A stretch of DNA of 64,000 nucleotides. Source: UBA4416 sp963422675. Lineage in GTDB: Bacteria > Bacteroidota > Bacteroidia > B-17B0 > Aurantibacillaceae. The translations under genes were made by a program, and so were the position numbers. This document shows, piece by piece, positions 42,461-52,300 of the stretch (the first letter of the stretch is position 1; every line of letters starts with the position of its first letter). The stretch spans positions 1,088,121 through 1,152,120 of the forward strand of contig CAXVYS010000024.1 of assembly GCA_963422675.2 (NCBI GenBank), read 5' to 3'. The notes below the pieces were generated by a model. That model searched no databases. It was given only the letters and a program-made list of their open reading frames with translations, and was not told the origin of the DNA.

Positions 42461-42985
42461 CTAATCGTTCATAAACAAGGCTCTTAATTCTGTGGCATCA
42501 TCCGGTTTCATCCTTCCACCAAGGATCAAAGATAATTGACGCCTTCTTAAAGCCCCTTCGTAGCGTTTTTTCTCAAGTTCGGTCTCGGGAATTACCGGAG
42601 GAACAGGTAATGGAGATCCATGCTGATCAATGGCTACGAACGTAAAAATAGCTTCATTACATTTAGTTTTTTCGCCGGTAATACGATCCTCTACATACAC
42701 ATCAATATACACTTCCATGCTACTGTTAAAAGCCCTGGAAACTTTTGCCTCTAAGGTTACCACACTATTCTGTTTAATAGGAATATCAAACGACACGTGA
42801 TTAATAGAGGCTGTTACCACAACCCGGTTACAATGCCTTCCGGCCGCAATAGCGGAGGTAATATCCATCCATTGCAGCAATTTCCCCCCAAATAAATTCC
42901 CAATATGATTGGTGTCATTCGGAAGCACAACTTCTGTATTTACGGTAAGGGAATGCGCCGCTGTTTTGGCTTTTAATGCGTTCAT
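42461..42985 (-). CDS. Acyl-CoA thioesterase (hotdog fold)
   Basis: The ATG at 42985 (MNALKAKTAAHSL) gives 174 residues. A TTG seven codons upstream lies inside a TATTTTTG promoter-like box and is rejected. The hotdog domain has the YciA/BFIT-type active segment LPNDTNHIGNLFGGKLLQWM (~19-38) with the catalytic Asn/Asp pair, then VSFDIPIKQNSVVTLEAKVS. These cytoplasmic enzymes hydrolyse short- to medium-chain acyl-CoA. Divergent from the HemJ-like gene. Confidence 0.9.
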   Translation of the reverse strand: MNALKAKTAAHSLTVNTEVVLPNDTNHIGNLFGGKLLQWMDITSAIAAGRHCNRVVVTASINHVSFDIPIKQNSVVTLEAKVSRAFNSSMEVYIDVYVEDRITGEKTKCNEAIFTFVAIDQHGSPLPVPPVIPETELEKKRYEGALRRRQLSLILGGRMKPDDATELRALFMND

Positions 42986-43036
42986 GGCTGTAATTTTGTG
43001 GCCCAAAAATACTACCTTTACGGCAAATAAAATAAT

Positions 43037-43609
43037 ATGGAGTATAATTATATTAAAGCCTTACACATTATTTTTGTAGTGTGTTGGTTTGCGGGTTTAT
43101 TTTACATGGTAAGGTTGTTTATTTACACAGCTGAAGCGTACGGTAAAGAAGAGCCTGCTAAAAGTATTCTTACGCAACAATTGCTCCTGATGCAAAAAAA
43201 ACTGTGGTTTATTATTACCTGGCCATCGGCTATAGGTACGGTTATTTTTGGTACCTGGATGCTTATATTGAATCCCGTATTATTAATGCAACCGTGGATG
43301 GTGCTTAAACTGATCTTTGTATTTATTTTAATTATGTATCATTTGCGTTGCCACGCTATTTACAAACATCAGCTGGCAGGGGTGTATAAGCTTTCTTCCT
43401 TTAAATTAAGGTTATTTAACGAACTGGCAACAGTTTTGCTTGTTGCTATAGTGTTTCTGGTTGTGGTAAAATCGTCGAGCAGCTTAGTGTGGGGAATGCT
43501 TGGTTTATTTGGCTTTGCAGGGACGTTGATGTTGGGCGTTTTTATTTATAGAAAACAACAGAAAGAACATAATACAAAAAAACAGGATGTAGATACTGAC
43601 AATCCTTAG
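43037..43609 (+). CDS. hemJ: HemJ/CopD-family membrane protein (putative protoporphyrinogen oxidase)
   Basis: The 190 residues have five membrane helices. IKALHIIFVVCWFAGLFYMV (~6-25) with RLFIYTAE matches HemJ, where His10 and a Lys in helix 3 are essential for heme-dependent oxidation of protoporphyrinogen IX. WPSAIGTVIFGTWML (~67-81) and WMVLKLIFVFILIMYH (~89-104, Lys93) also fit. The C-terminus has an extra helix and a charged tail. It lies 47 bases upstream of the NDH-2 gene. The gene symbol is a family-level call. Confidence 0.75.
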   Translation: MEYNYIKALHIIFVVCWFAGLFYMVRLFIYTAEAYGKEEPAKSILTQQLLLMQKKLWFIITWPSAIGTVIFGTWMLILNPVLLMQPWMVLKLIFVFILIMYHLRCHAIYKHQLAGVYKLSSFKLRLFNELATVLLVAIVFLVVVKSSSSLVWGMLGLFGFAGTLMLGVFIYRKQQKEHNTKKQDVDTDNP

Positions 43610-43656
43610 GTCAATACCGTTTACATCCTAAAGACATTCATTTTAAATGTACTTAT

Positions 43657-44919
43657 ATGGAACGTAAAAAAAAGAAAGTAATTTTAGTTGGTGGAGGCTT
43701 TGCGGGCTTGCATGTTGCTAAAATTCTTGATAAAGCAGGAGTTGAAGTATTATTGATCGATAAGCAAAATCACCATCAGTTTCAGCCTTTATATTACCAG
43801 GTAGCCAGCGCGCGGTTAGAGCCCTCAAACATTTCGTTTCCTTTTCGAAAGATCTTTCAGAAATCCAAACATGTAGAAATCCGTTTAGGGGAAGTCAACA
43901 AAATTGTTTCCAACGAACAGAAAATAGAAACATCGATTGGTGATTTTTATTATGACTATTTGATCCTGGCAACAGGTTGTAAAACAAATTTTTTTGGAAA
44001 TGAACAGATCAGGAAATATGCCCTGTCCATGAAAACTACCCAGGAATCTATTGAAATAAGAAACCGCATTTTACTCAATTTTGAAAAGCTGATGTATGCC
44101 GAACAGGAAGAACGAGCGGCCTTGTTAAACATTGTATTGGTTGGTGCAGGCCCCACAGGTGTTGAGCTAGCCGGCGCTTTTTCGGAAATGAAAAAAGATA
44201 TTTTACCCAGAGATTATCCACATGTTGATTTTTCGGACTTGAATATTATTTTACTGGAAGGCAGTAAGAATACGCTCAACAGCATGAGCGACGAATCAAA
44301 AACAGCTTCCCGGAAATATTTGGAAGAACTCAACGTGATGGTAAAAACAGAAACGTTTGTAGTGGATTACGATGGCAAAGTAGCGAAACTAAATACAGGG
44401 GAAACTATTCCCACACAAAATCTGATTTGGGCGGCAGGTGTTACCGGAAATATCGTAGAAGGGATTAGCCCCGAATCTATTATTAGAAACCGGTATAAAG
44501 TAGACCGTTATAATAAAGTAATTGGTGCAGAACGTATTTATGCCATTGGAGATATTGCTTATATGGAAACACCGAAATACCCCAACGGACATCCACAATT
44601 AGCCAACGTTGCTATTAACCAGGGAAAAAACCTGGCAAACAATCTTGTAAAACTATTTAAAGGAAAAGAACAAACCCAGTACGAATATAAAGATTTGGGA
44701 TCGATGGCCACCATTGGAAAACATAAAGCGGTGGTGGATTTATCTTTCTATAAGTTTCATGGATACATTGCCTGGTTTTTCTGGATGTTTTTACACCTGA
44801 TGCTTATTTTAAGTGTCAGGAATAAACTACAGATCTTTTTTAACTGGGCATGGAATTACCTCTCAAAAGATTCTTCGTTGAGGTTAATTCTTAAAACTAA
44901 AAAAGAGGAGTTGCCTTAA
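43657..44919 (+). CDS. ndh: Type II NADH dehydrogenase (NDH-2)
   Basis: The 420-residue membrane-associated flavoenzyme oxidises NADH and reduces quinone without pumping protons. The FAD loop VILVGGGFAGLHVAKIL (~8-24) and NAD loop NIVLVGAGPTGVELAGAF (~156-173) are intact, and QPLYYQVASARLEPSNIS (~47-64) and RIYAIGDIAY (~291-300) are typical. The C-terminal hydrophobic helix (FHGYIAWFFWMFLHLMLI, ~368-385) anchors it to the membrane. Its stop overlaps by four bases the convergent COG2509 gene. Confidence 0.92.
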   Translation: MERKKKKVILVGGGFAGLHVAKILDKAGVEVLLIDKQNHHQFQPLYYQVASARLEPSNISFPFRKIFQKSKHVEIRLGEVNKIVSNEQKIETSIGDFYYDYLILATGCKTNFFGNEQIRKYALSMKTTQESIEIRNRILLNFEKLMYAEQEERAALLNIVLVGAGPTGVELAGAFSEMKKDILPRDYPHVDFSDLNIILLEGSKNTLNSMSDESKTASRKYLEELNVMVKTETFVVDYDGKVAKLNTGETIPTQNLIWAAGVTGNIVEGISPESIIRNRYKVDRYNKVIGAERIYAIGDIAYMETPKYPNGHPQLANVAINQGKNLANNLVKLFKGKEQTQYEYKDLGSMATIGKHKAVVDLSFYKFHGYIAWFFWMFLHLMLILSVRNKLQIFFNWAWNYLSKDSSLRLILKTKKEELP

Positions 44920-46502
44920 AATTTAGTGTAGATCGCATTCACGCAATTTACCCCATCCATGGCAGCGCTTACAATTCCGCCCGCATAGCCGGCTCCTTCC
45001 GCACAGGGATATAAGTTTTTTAATTGCACATGTTGTAAGGTAAATTTATCTCTGGGAATACGAACGGGAGTGGAGGTTCTGGATTCCACACCTACCACAA
45101 TGGCATCGTTGCTCACATAGCCCCGCATTTTATTGCCAAAGGCTTTAAAACCGAGCTGGAGTTTGGTGCCGATTTTTTTTCCCAGTACATCATTCATTTG
45201 TACGGATGCTACACCGGGCACATAGGAACAATCAATTAATTTGGAGCTTACTTTATTATTCACAAAATCCTGTAAATTTTGTGCAGGGGCTGTTTGTGTT
45301 TTTCCGCCCATTTCCCAGGCTTTATGCTCCACTTCCTTTTGTAATTGTAACCCTGCTAATGCACCAAATTTTTTATAAGGTTCAAAATCGATCAGCTCCA
45401 GGCCAACAACAATGCCACTGTTAGCGTAAGGGTTGTTTCTTTTGGAAGGACTCCAACCGTTAGTTACCACTTCATTTTGAGCAGTAGCGCAAGGTGCAAT
45501 AATTCCTCCCGGGCACATACAAAAAGAATACACACCATAGCCCTCTATCTGCTGAACAAGGCTGTAAGAAGCTGCCGGCAAATATTCTCTTTTATCTACT
45601 ACCTCCTGCACACTATTGCAGCTGTATTGAATGGAGTCAATGTAATCCTGCGGATGCTCTACCCTTACACCTAATGCAAAAGGTTTGGCTTCTATTAAAA
45701 TATGTTTCGAATCCAGTAACTCATAAATATCCCTGGCGGAATGGCCTGTAGCAAGGATTACATTTGAACAGCGGTGTTCTATAATCGTATTGGTAATTAA
45801 TTTTTTTATTAAAACGGATGAAACCATATCCCCCGTATAATTAAGATCGATCAGCTTGGATTCAAAATAAAATTCACCGCCATGCTTTAAAATAGTTTCC
45901 CGCATGTTAGAAATTATTTTCGGTAATTTATTAGTACCAATATGCGGATGTGCTTCTACCAGAATCACATCGTCTGCACCATGGTACACAAATGTTTTAA
46001 GAATATGTTCAATATCTCCCCGTTTGCTCGAACGTGTATACAGCTTACCATCGCTATAGGTTCCTGCACCACCTTCTCCAAAACAATAATTACTTTCGGG
46101 ATTCACAATATGCTCTTTATTAATGGCCGCCAGGTCTCTCCTTCTTGCCTGCACATCTTTTCCTCTTTCAAAAATAACAGGCTTAATACCCAATTCAAGG
46201 CAGCGTAAGGCCGCATATAATCCTGCAGGGCCTGCGCCAATAATGGTGATGCTATGTTTAGCCTCCGAAACCTGTTTATAATCAACGCTAATAACTTCAT
46301 CGGTTGCAGGTTCATTGATCCATACTGCCAGTTTCAGGTTAATTTTAATATTCCTGGAGCGTGCGTCAACACTACGTCTTAAAGGCTTAATAAAAAAAGT
46401 GTCAGAACTTTTTAGAGATAATTGCTGAGCAACTTCCTGTTTTAATAAAGCTTCATCAAAAGCAATATGGGGGGCAATGGCTAAATTTAATTCTGTTTTC
46501 AT
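44916..46502 (-). CDS. COG2509-type FAD-dependent oxidoreductase
   Basis: The 528 residues comprise an N-terminal alpha/beta RNA-binding-like domain (~1-80), then an FAD domain starting SITIIGAGPAGLYAALRCLE (~84-103) and GEGGAGTYSDGKLYTRSSKR (~137-156), characteristic of the uncharacterised FAD-dependent dehydrogenase family. ILATGHSARDIYELL (~243-257) and the C-terminal PCAEGAGYAGGIVSAAMDG (~499-517) complete the dinucleotide fold. The cytoplasmic redox role is unknown. No clear partner genes. Confidence 0.85.
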   Translation of the reverse strand: MKTELNLAIAPHIAFDEALLKQEVAQQLSLKSSDTFFIKPLRRSVDARSRNIKINLKLAVWINEPATDEVISVDYKQVSEAKHSITIIGAGPAGLYAALRCLELGIKPVIFERGKDVQARRRDLAAINKEHIVNPESNYCFGEGGAGTYSDGKLYTRSSKRGDIEHILKTFVYHGADDVILVEAHPHIGTNKLPKIISNMRETILKHGGEFYFESKLIDLNYTGDMVSSVLIKKLITNTIIEHRCSNVILATGHSARDIYELLDSKHILIEAKPFALGVRVEHPQDYIDSIQYSCNSVQEVVDKREYLPAASYSLVQQIEGYGVYSFCMCPGGIIAPCATAQNEVVTNGWSPSKRNNPYANSGIVVGLELIDFEPYKKFGALAGLQLQKEVEHKAWEMGGKTQTAPAQNLQDFVNNKVSSKLIDCSYVPGVASVQMNDVLGKKIGTKLQLGFKAFGNKMRGYVSNDAIVVGVESRTSTPVRIPRDKFTLQHVQLKNLYPCAEGAGYAGGIVSAAMDGVNCVNAIYTKF

Positions 46503-46572
46503 GTGAATGGAAGATAGTTATTCTTCAGTTTATGTTCGATACGTGTGTTATAATAGAAAATTCAAAAGTAAT

Positions 46573-47325
46573 TTATCCCTCAAAGGTAATAGAGAAAATA
46601 AGCATTCTTGAATTTACCTTTTCAACACTTTTGGTAAAAATGTTATTGAGTGGTTGTATCAAATTTTTAGTACCGCTTAAGATCTTTAATTCCAACCCCA
46701 GTTTAAAATACTCTAAATAAAAGTCAACGCCGGCACCTCCGCTATAAAAATAATCGGTCCGCATTAATTGAACGGAGTCGTCCAGCTGATTGGTACCACC
46801 CACTTTGGCGCCTTTCTTTTTGGAAACAAGATCCATGGCAATACCACCACCGGCAATGACATATGCCCCGAAATTATCGAGGCGTTTGGATTGCAACTTA
46901 AGTTCCAACGGAAAAATCAAAAAACTGGACTCTACTGTTTTGGTATAGATCTTAGAGCTGTCTTTTTTAGCATTTTGAAGCGTATACTCGAGGTTACGCG
47001 AAGCAAAACTAATATTGGGAGTAAACCTTAATCGTAAATATTCATGCAGTCTGAAATCGGATATAATGCCTATAGCGAAGCCCGGATCGGCTTTCGTGTA
47101 AATGGTTTTGATGCCATAGGTAACTCCACCAATTACAGTATCCGGTAAAGCAGAGTTTTTTACAGTATGGATCCTGAAATCAGTTTTATTATACGCCAGT
47201 GAAAATCCGAAATGCAATTTGTTTTTGTAAAACTTGGATAAATGCACACCACTTTCTTCTTTATGCTGAGCAGACATATTACCAAATAACAGGCACAATA
47301 AAAGAATATATACACTATTTTTCAA
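46573..47325 (-). CDS. porT: PorT-like outer-membrane protein of the type IX secretion system
   Basis: The 250-residue protein has a signal peptide (MKNSVYILLLCLLFGNMSAQ) and eight-strand-like amphipathic barrel segments. LHFGFSLAYNKTDFRIH (~36-52), ADPGFAIGIISDFRLHEYLR (~79-98) and RFTPNISFASRNLEYTL (~100-116) follow the PorT pattern. PorT is needed for T9SS export of CTD-bearing cargo, several of which are encoded here (12.7, 32.3, 33.1, 35.2 kb). It is the last gene of the minus-strand run ileS - traR/dksA - lspA - porT, separated from lspA by 35 bases. Confidence 0.75.
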   Translation of the reverse strand: MKNSVYILLLCLLFGNMSAQHKEESGVHLSKFYKNKLHFGFSLAYNKTDFRIHTVKNSALPDTVIGGVTYGIKTIYTKADPGFAIGIISDFRLHEYLRLRFTPNISFASRNLEYTLQNAKKDSSKIYTKTVESSFLIFPLELKLQSKRLDNFGAYVIAGGGIAMDLVSKKKGAKVGGTNQLDDSVQLMRTDYFYSGGAGVDFYLEYFKLGLELKILSGTKNLIQPLNNIFTKSVEKVNSRMLIFSITFEG

Positions 47326-47360
47326 TGATTATTAAACGTGGTTTAAGTTCTTTTAGTATG

Positions 47361-48050
47361 CTACACTACAGGAGTTTTGTCTGTTTCGGGTTCCTGTGTA
47401 ACAGTAGCTTTTGGTTTCGGTTTAAAAAAACGCTTTTGTGAGATTAAAATGATACCTACTCCAATAGAAATAGCCATATCGGCAATGTTAAAAATGGCAC
47501 TGAAAAACTCGAAATACTCACCACCCCAAATAGGAACCCATTGAGGAAATTTACCCTGGTATATAGGAAAGTAAAACATATCTACAACATGGCCCTGTAA
47601 AAAGCCGGTGTAACCATGCGTGGTAAATTCCGCTACACCTGCATAGCCTTCCCAGTCACCATAAACAGGATTAAATACAGAACCACGGTCAAAAATTAAT
47701 CCGTAAAAAGCACTGTCTAAAATATTTCCTAAAGCACCGGCGAGGATAAGTGATACACAAATAATAAAGCCTTTATGCTCACCATCATTCACAATTTTTT
47801 TAATGTATAAGGCGCCTGCAATTACAGCTACTACACGGAATAAGCTAAGCGCCATTTTTCCATAGCTGCCACCAAACTCCAACCCGAAAGCCATTCCGGG
47901 GTTTTCGGTAAACGTAATACGACACCAATCACCAAATACTCTGCAAACCTCTCCGATAGGGTAGTTGGCCTTAATGTATAATTTTATACACTGGTCAATA
48001 AACAATACTGCAAAAACAGTGATTAATGGGAGTTTGTATTTCTTAAGCAT
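47361..48050 (-). CDS. lspA: Lipoprotein signal peptidase (signal peptidase II)
   Basis: The 229-residue inner-membrane aspartic protease cleaves prolipoproteins after lipidation. The four-helix core has the active-site Asp residues in GALGNILDSAFYGLIFDRG (~105-123) and FNIADMAISIGV (~187-198). ENPGMAFGLEF (~51-61) is the conserved N/FGxxF-like segment. A ~50-residue periplasmic insertion between the two Asp motifs is typical of Bacteroidota LspA. The ileS - regulator - lspA order is conserved in the phylum. Lipoprotein genes in the window (1.4, 11.7, 61.2 kb) would be its substrates. Confidence 0.95.
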   Translation of the reverse strand: MLKKYKLPLITVFAVLFIDQCIKLYIKANYPIGEVCRVFGDWCRITFTENPGMAFGLEFGGSYGKMALSLFRVVAVIAGALYIKKIVNDGEHKGFIICVSLILAGALGNILDSAFYGLIFDRGSVFNPVYGDWEGYAGVAEFTTHGYTGFLQGHVVDMFYFPIYQGKFPQWVPIWGGEYFEFFSAIFNIADMAISIGVGIILISQKRFFKPKPKATVTQEPETDKTPVV

Positions 48051-48125
48051 AAAGCGCTTATAAAAGTAAAAAGGTTACCTTGCAAAGATAACCTTTTATT
48101 TTAGTTGATTAATATTACAGTAATA

Positions 48126-49295
48126 CTATTGATTTAATTTAGCGTCAATCCCTAAAGTTGCATGGGGTACAGAACGTAAACGCTCTTTTGGAATTAATTT
48201 CCCTGTAACACGGCAAATACCATAGGTTTTGTTTTCAATACGCATTAACGCGTTTTTAAGATTCACAATGTATTTTTCCTGGCGAATCGCTAATTGTGCG
48301 GTTTCTTCTTTAGATAATACATCAGATCCGTCTTCTAATAATTTGAAAGAAGGAGATGTATCATCAGTTCCATGATTATCGGCGTTTGACAGGGTTTGTT
48401 TCAACAAATCAAAATCCATTTGAGCCTCTTTCAATTTATCAATAATCAGTTCTTTGAATTCAGTTAATTCTTTATCAGAATAACGGGTTCTGTCATCTTT
48501 TGTATTAATAAAAGGCTTTGGTTGTGCAGCCTGAGGTTTTTTAATTAACGGTTTGGTGATGTCGATATGTAAAGGTCGGTTTCTGATATAAGATTCTGAA
48601 CCGGTTGAACGACCTTCGTTTTTCTTTCTACGACCACGTCCACGTTTTTCAGGAATTTCATCATCATCATCATCATCTAACGGAATGCCGCCACCTTCTA
48701 AATCCAATACCGGAGCTTCATCTAAATCAACTACCGCATCATCATCATCTTCCGGTTTTTCATAATCATCTTTTACATCCACATCAGAATCATCTTCCTC
48801 TTCAGGTTCGATATCATCTTCCTCATCATCATCGTCTTTTTTTCCTTTTTTAGATCCTTTTGCAGGTTTAGCAGGCTTTTTAGCCCCTTTTTTCGCAACA
48901 GCATCAATTGGTTTTCCAACAACTTTTGGTTTTACTACTTCTTTAGCAGCTTTTTTTGGTTCAACTTTTTTAGCAGGTTTAGCAACAGCTTTCGGAGCTG
49001 GCTTAACCGCTTTTGGAGCAGGTTTTGTAGCTTTTACTACTTTTTTAGCGGGAACTTTAGTCACTTTTTTTTGGGCTTTTTTAGGAGCAGGTTTTTTAAC
49101 AACAGCTTTTTTAGCTACTGGTTTTTTCGCTGCTGGTTTTGGCGCAGGTTTGGTTGCTTTTTTTGCAGGTTTAGCAGCAGGTTTCACAACTTTTTTAGGA
49201 GCAGGTTTACTTACTTTTTTAGCAGTTTTAGCCACTGCTTTTTTAGGGGCAGGCTTGCTTACTTTTTTTGCAGATTTTACAACTTTCTTTGCCAT
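48126..49295 (-). CDS. TraR/DksA-type regulator with long histone-H1-like N-terminal tail
   Basis: The 389 residues have three parts. Residues 1-150 are built of Lys/Ala/Pro motifs (KPAPKK, KKVVK, AKPAKK) like histone H1 or mycobacterial/Bordetella H1-like tails. Residues ~150-215 are acidic (DDDDEEDDIEPEEEDD). Residues ~270-389 are the TraR/DksA domain found in Bacteroidota (RYSDKELTEFKELIIDKLKE, NGTDDTSP-like, YGICRVTGKLIPKERLRSVP). Only one Cys remains at the zinc-finger site, as is usual for this clade. DksA-type proteins act in the secondary channel of RNA polymerase. The typical clade member is about 125 residues, so the extension is the oddity. Between ileS and lspA. Confidence 0.88.
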   Translation of the reverse strand: MAKKVVKSAKKVSKPAPKKAVAKTAKKVSKPAPKKVVKPAAKPAKKATKPAPKPAAKKPVAKKAVVKKPAPKKAQKKVTKVPAKKVVKATKPAPKAVKPAPKAVAKPAKKVEPKKAAKEVVKPKVVGKPIDAVAKKGAKKPAKPAKGSKKGKKDDDDEEDDIEPEEEDDSDVDVKDDYEKPEDDDDAVVDLDEAPVLDLEGGGIPLDDDDDDEIPEKRGRGRRKKNEGRSTGSESYIRNRPLHIDITKPLIKKPQAAQPKPFINTKDDRTRYSDKELTEFKELIIDKLKEAQMDFDLLKQTLSNADNHGTDDTSPSFKLLEDGSDVLSKEETAQLAIRQEKYIVNLKNALMRIENKTYGICRVTGKLIPKERLRSVPHATLGIDAKLNQ

Positions 49296-49311
49296 ATATT
49301 TTTAATTAAAA

Positions 49312-52300
49312 TTAATTTAACTTTTCAATCGAAATAAGGGTAGATACGAGGTCATCTACTTCAACTGAACTTGCTGTGGTGAGGGTCAGGTTTTGTACCA
49401 CTTGCAAATCATCTGTCAAAGTTTCGGCGCAAATATAGCTCAAATTATTCTGAATGGCGGTATCCAAGGCATCATTTTGTTGAATTTTCACTAAAATCTT
49501 GTCAGTTACGTTAAAACCACTGTCTTTTCGCATGTTTTGGATGCGATTCACGATTTCTCTGGCCAATCCTTCTTCTTTTAGGGAATTAGAGATCGTAATA
49601 TCCAACGCAACGGTTATTTGCCCGCTGTTAGCCACTTTCCAGCCCGGAATGTCAACCGGAATGATCTCCACATCTTCTGTTTCCAAAACAATCTCTTCTC
49701 CCTCCACATTCATCTTAAATGTACCGGTTTTTTCAATATCAGAGATAATCAGGGCACCATGATCATTTGCATAAGCCTGAACGGTTTTCATGTGTTTGCC
49801 ACATTTTTTTCCCAATGTTTTAAAATTGAGTTTTAAATTTTTGACAATATGCGCTTCCTCTTCAGTTACAAACTCCAAATCTTTTACGTTTACTTCCGCT
49901 AAAATAATATCCTTTACGGCTTCCACATGTTGTCTGAATTCAGGATCTAAAATGGGGATGCGAATGGTTTGCAGCGGCTGGCGAACTTTTAAATTTTCTT
50001 TTTTACGAATAGATAAGATCATGGAAGAAATCTTCTGTGCCATCTCCATCCGTTTCTCCAAATCTGAATTAATAATGCCTTCATTTACTTTTGGATAGTT
50101 CGTTAAATGAACCGAATCTACATTCGCCGTAATATCGTTGAGGTTTTGGTACAACCAGTCTGCGAAAAACGGCGCAATCGGGCTCATCAGTTGTGACAAG
50201 GTGTTCAGGCATTCGAATAACGTTTCGTAAGCTGCCTTTTTATCATCACTGATATCTCCTTTCCAGAAACGGCGACGTGATAAACGTATATACCAGTTAC
50301 TTAAATGCTCGTCTACAAATTCTTCAATGTAACGGGCAGCTTTATGCGGTTCAAATGTTTCGTATTGTTCGGTAACATCTTTTACCAATGAATTTAATTT
50401 AGATAAGATCCAACGGTCGAGTTCAGAACGGTTACTAACGTTTACCGTATTGCTTAAGTCAACTACAAAACCATCTACATTTGCGTATAAGGCAAAGAAA
50501 CCATAGGTGTTGTAAAGCGTTCCAAATAATTTACGTTGAACTTCACCAATTCCTTCTGTGTCAAATTTTAAATTATCCCACGGAGCAGCATTAGCAATCA
50601 TGTACCAACGGGTGGCATCAGCGCCATATTTATCAATGGTTTCAAACGGATCAACAGCATTGCCTAAACGCTTACTCATTTTATTTCCGTTCTTATCCAG
50701 CACTAATCCGTTTGACACTACATTTTTGTAGGCAACCGAATCAAAGCAAAGTGCACCAATCACGTGCAAAGTATAAAACCAGCCACGTGTTTGATCAACC
50801 CCTTCCGCAATAAAATCAGCCGGATAATATTTTTTATCGTCAATTAATTCTTTATTCTCAAAGGGGTAATGTACCTGAGCATAAGGCATAGAGCCACTAT
50901 CGAACCACACATCCATTAAATCAGGTTCACGGAATAATTTTTTACCGTTCTTCTCCAGGAAAATAGTATCAGCATAAGGTTTATGCAAATCGAAGGTGTC
51001 ATAATTCTCTTTACTGAAATTTCCGGGAACAAATTTGCTTAAGGGGTTTTCAGACATGATACCTTTTGAAATTGCATTCTCAATTTCGTTTTTCAATTCT
51101 TCGGCACTACCAATTACGAGTTGTTCCACACCATCTTCACTGGTCCAGATAGGAATAGGAATACCCCAGAAACGGGAACGGGAAAGGTTCCAGTCTAAGG
51201 CATTTTCCAACCAGTTTCCAAAACGCCCTGTTCCGGTAGCTTCCGGTTTCCAGTTAATTTTTTTATTGAGTTCAACCAGTTTACCCCTGTTATCAGCCAC
51301 TTTCACAAACCAGCTGTCCATAGGATAATATAACACCGGTTTGTCGGTTCTCCAGCAATGAGGATAACTATGTTCGTAGGTTTCTTTTTTAAAGAGCTTT
51401 CCTTCTTCCTGTAATTTTAAAACAATACGTTCGTCAACACTTAAATACGCTTTTAATTCTTTTATTTTTCCTGTAGCTTCTAAAATCTGTTTTTGCTTTT
51501 CAAACTCGGTTTTCTTTTCCGCATCGGTATGGTAATCTTCTTTCACATATTCTTCACCGTATAAAAAGGTACCATCTTTTATTTCGGGTAAAAAACGACC
51601 GCGTTTGTCAACCAGGGTTAATGAAGCAATACCGTTTTGTTTGGCTACTCTAAAATCGTCTGCCCCAAAGCTTGGTGCAATATGAACAATCCCTGTACCA
51701 TCGGTTGTAGTTACAAAATCACCTACAATTACTTTAAAGGCATCGCCTTCTGTTGGTTGTACAAACGGTAATAACTGTTCGTAACGGATGCCCGCTAAGT
51801 CTGATCCTTTGGCATGTCCAACAATTTTAAACGGAATGTTTTTATCGCCGGGTTTATAATCTTCAAATTTAAGATCGGTATGTTTTTCCGAAAAATATTT
51901 ATTCACAAGGTCTTTCGCCAGTATAACGGTTTGCGGATGTCCGCTGAAAGGATTAAAACTTTCTACAAACACATATTCAATGTCTTTACCTACCGCTAAG
52001 GCCGTGTTTGAAGGCAAGGTCCATGGAGTAGTGGTCCAGGCCAGGAAAAATAAGTCGGCAGTATGTAAATGTACAGTTGGCAGTTTTGCTTTTACATCTG
52101 CCCACTGCTGACTGCCAACTTTAAACTGAGCCACAGCCGTTCTGTCTTTTACATCTCTGTAACAACCCGGTTGGTTTAACTCTGCCGATGATAAGCCTGT
52201 TCCTGCAGCCGGTGAATAAGGCTGTATGGTGAAGCCTTTATACAATAAATCTTTTTTAGATAAATTTTGTAGCAACCACCAAACGCTTTCAATGTATTTG

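Noticed and set aside
48605..49337. Plus-strand frames rich in His/Leu and Phe/Arg opposite the regulator gene.
   Set aside because: They mirror the Asp- and Lys/Ala-rich low-complexity codons of the true minus-strand gene; no initiation signals or family resemblance.
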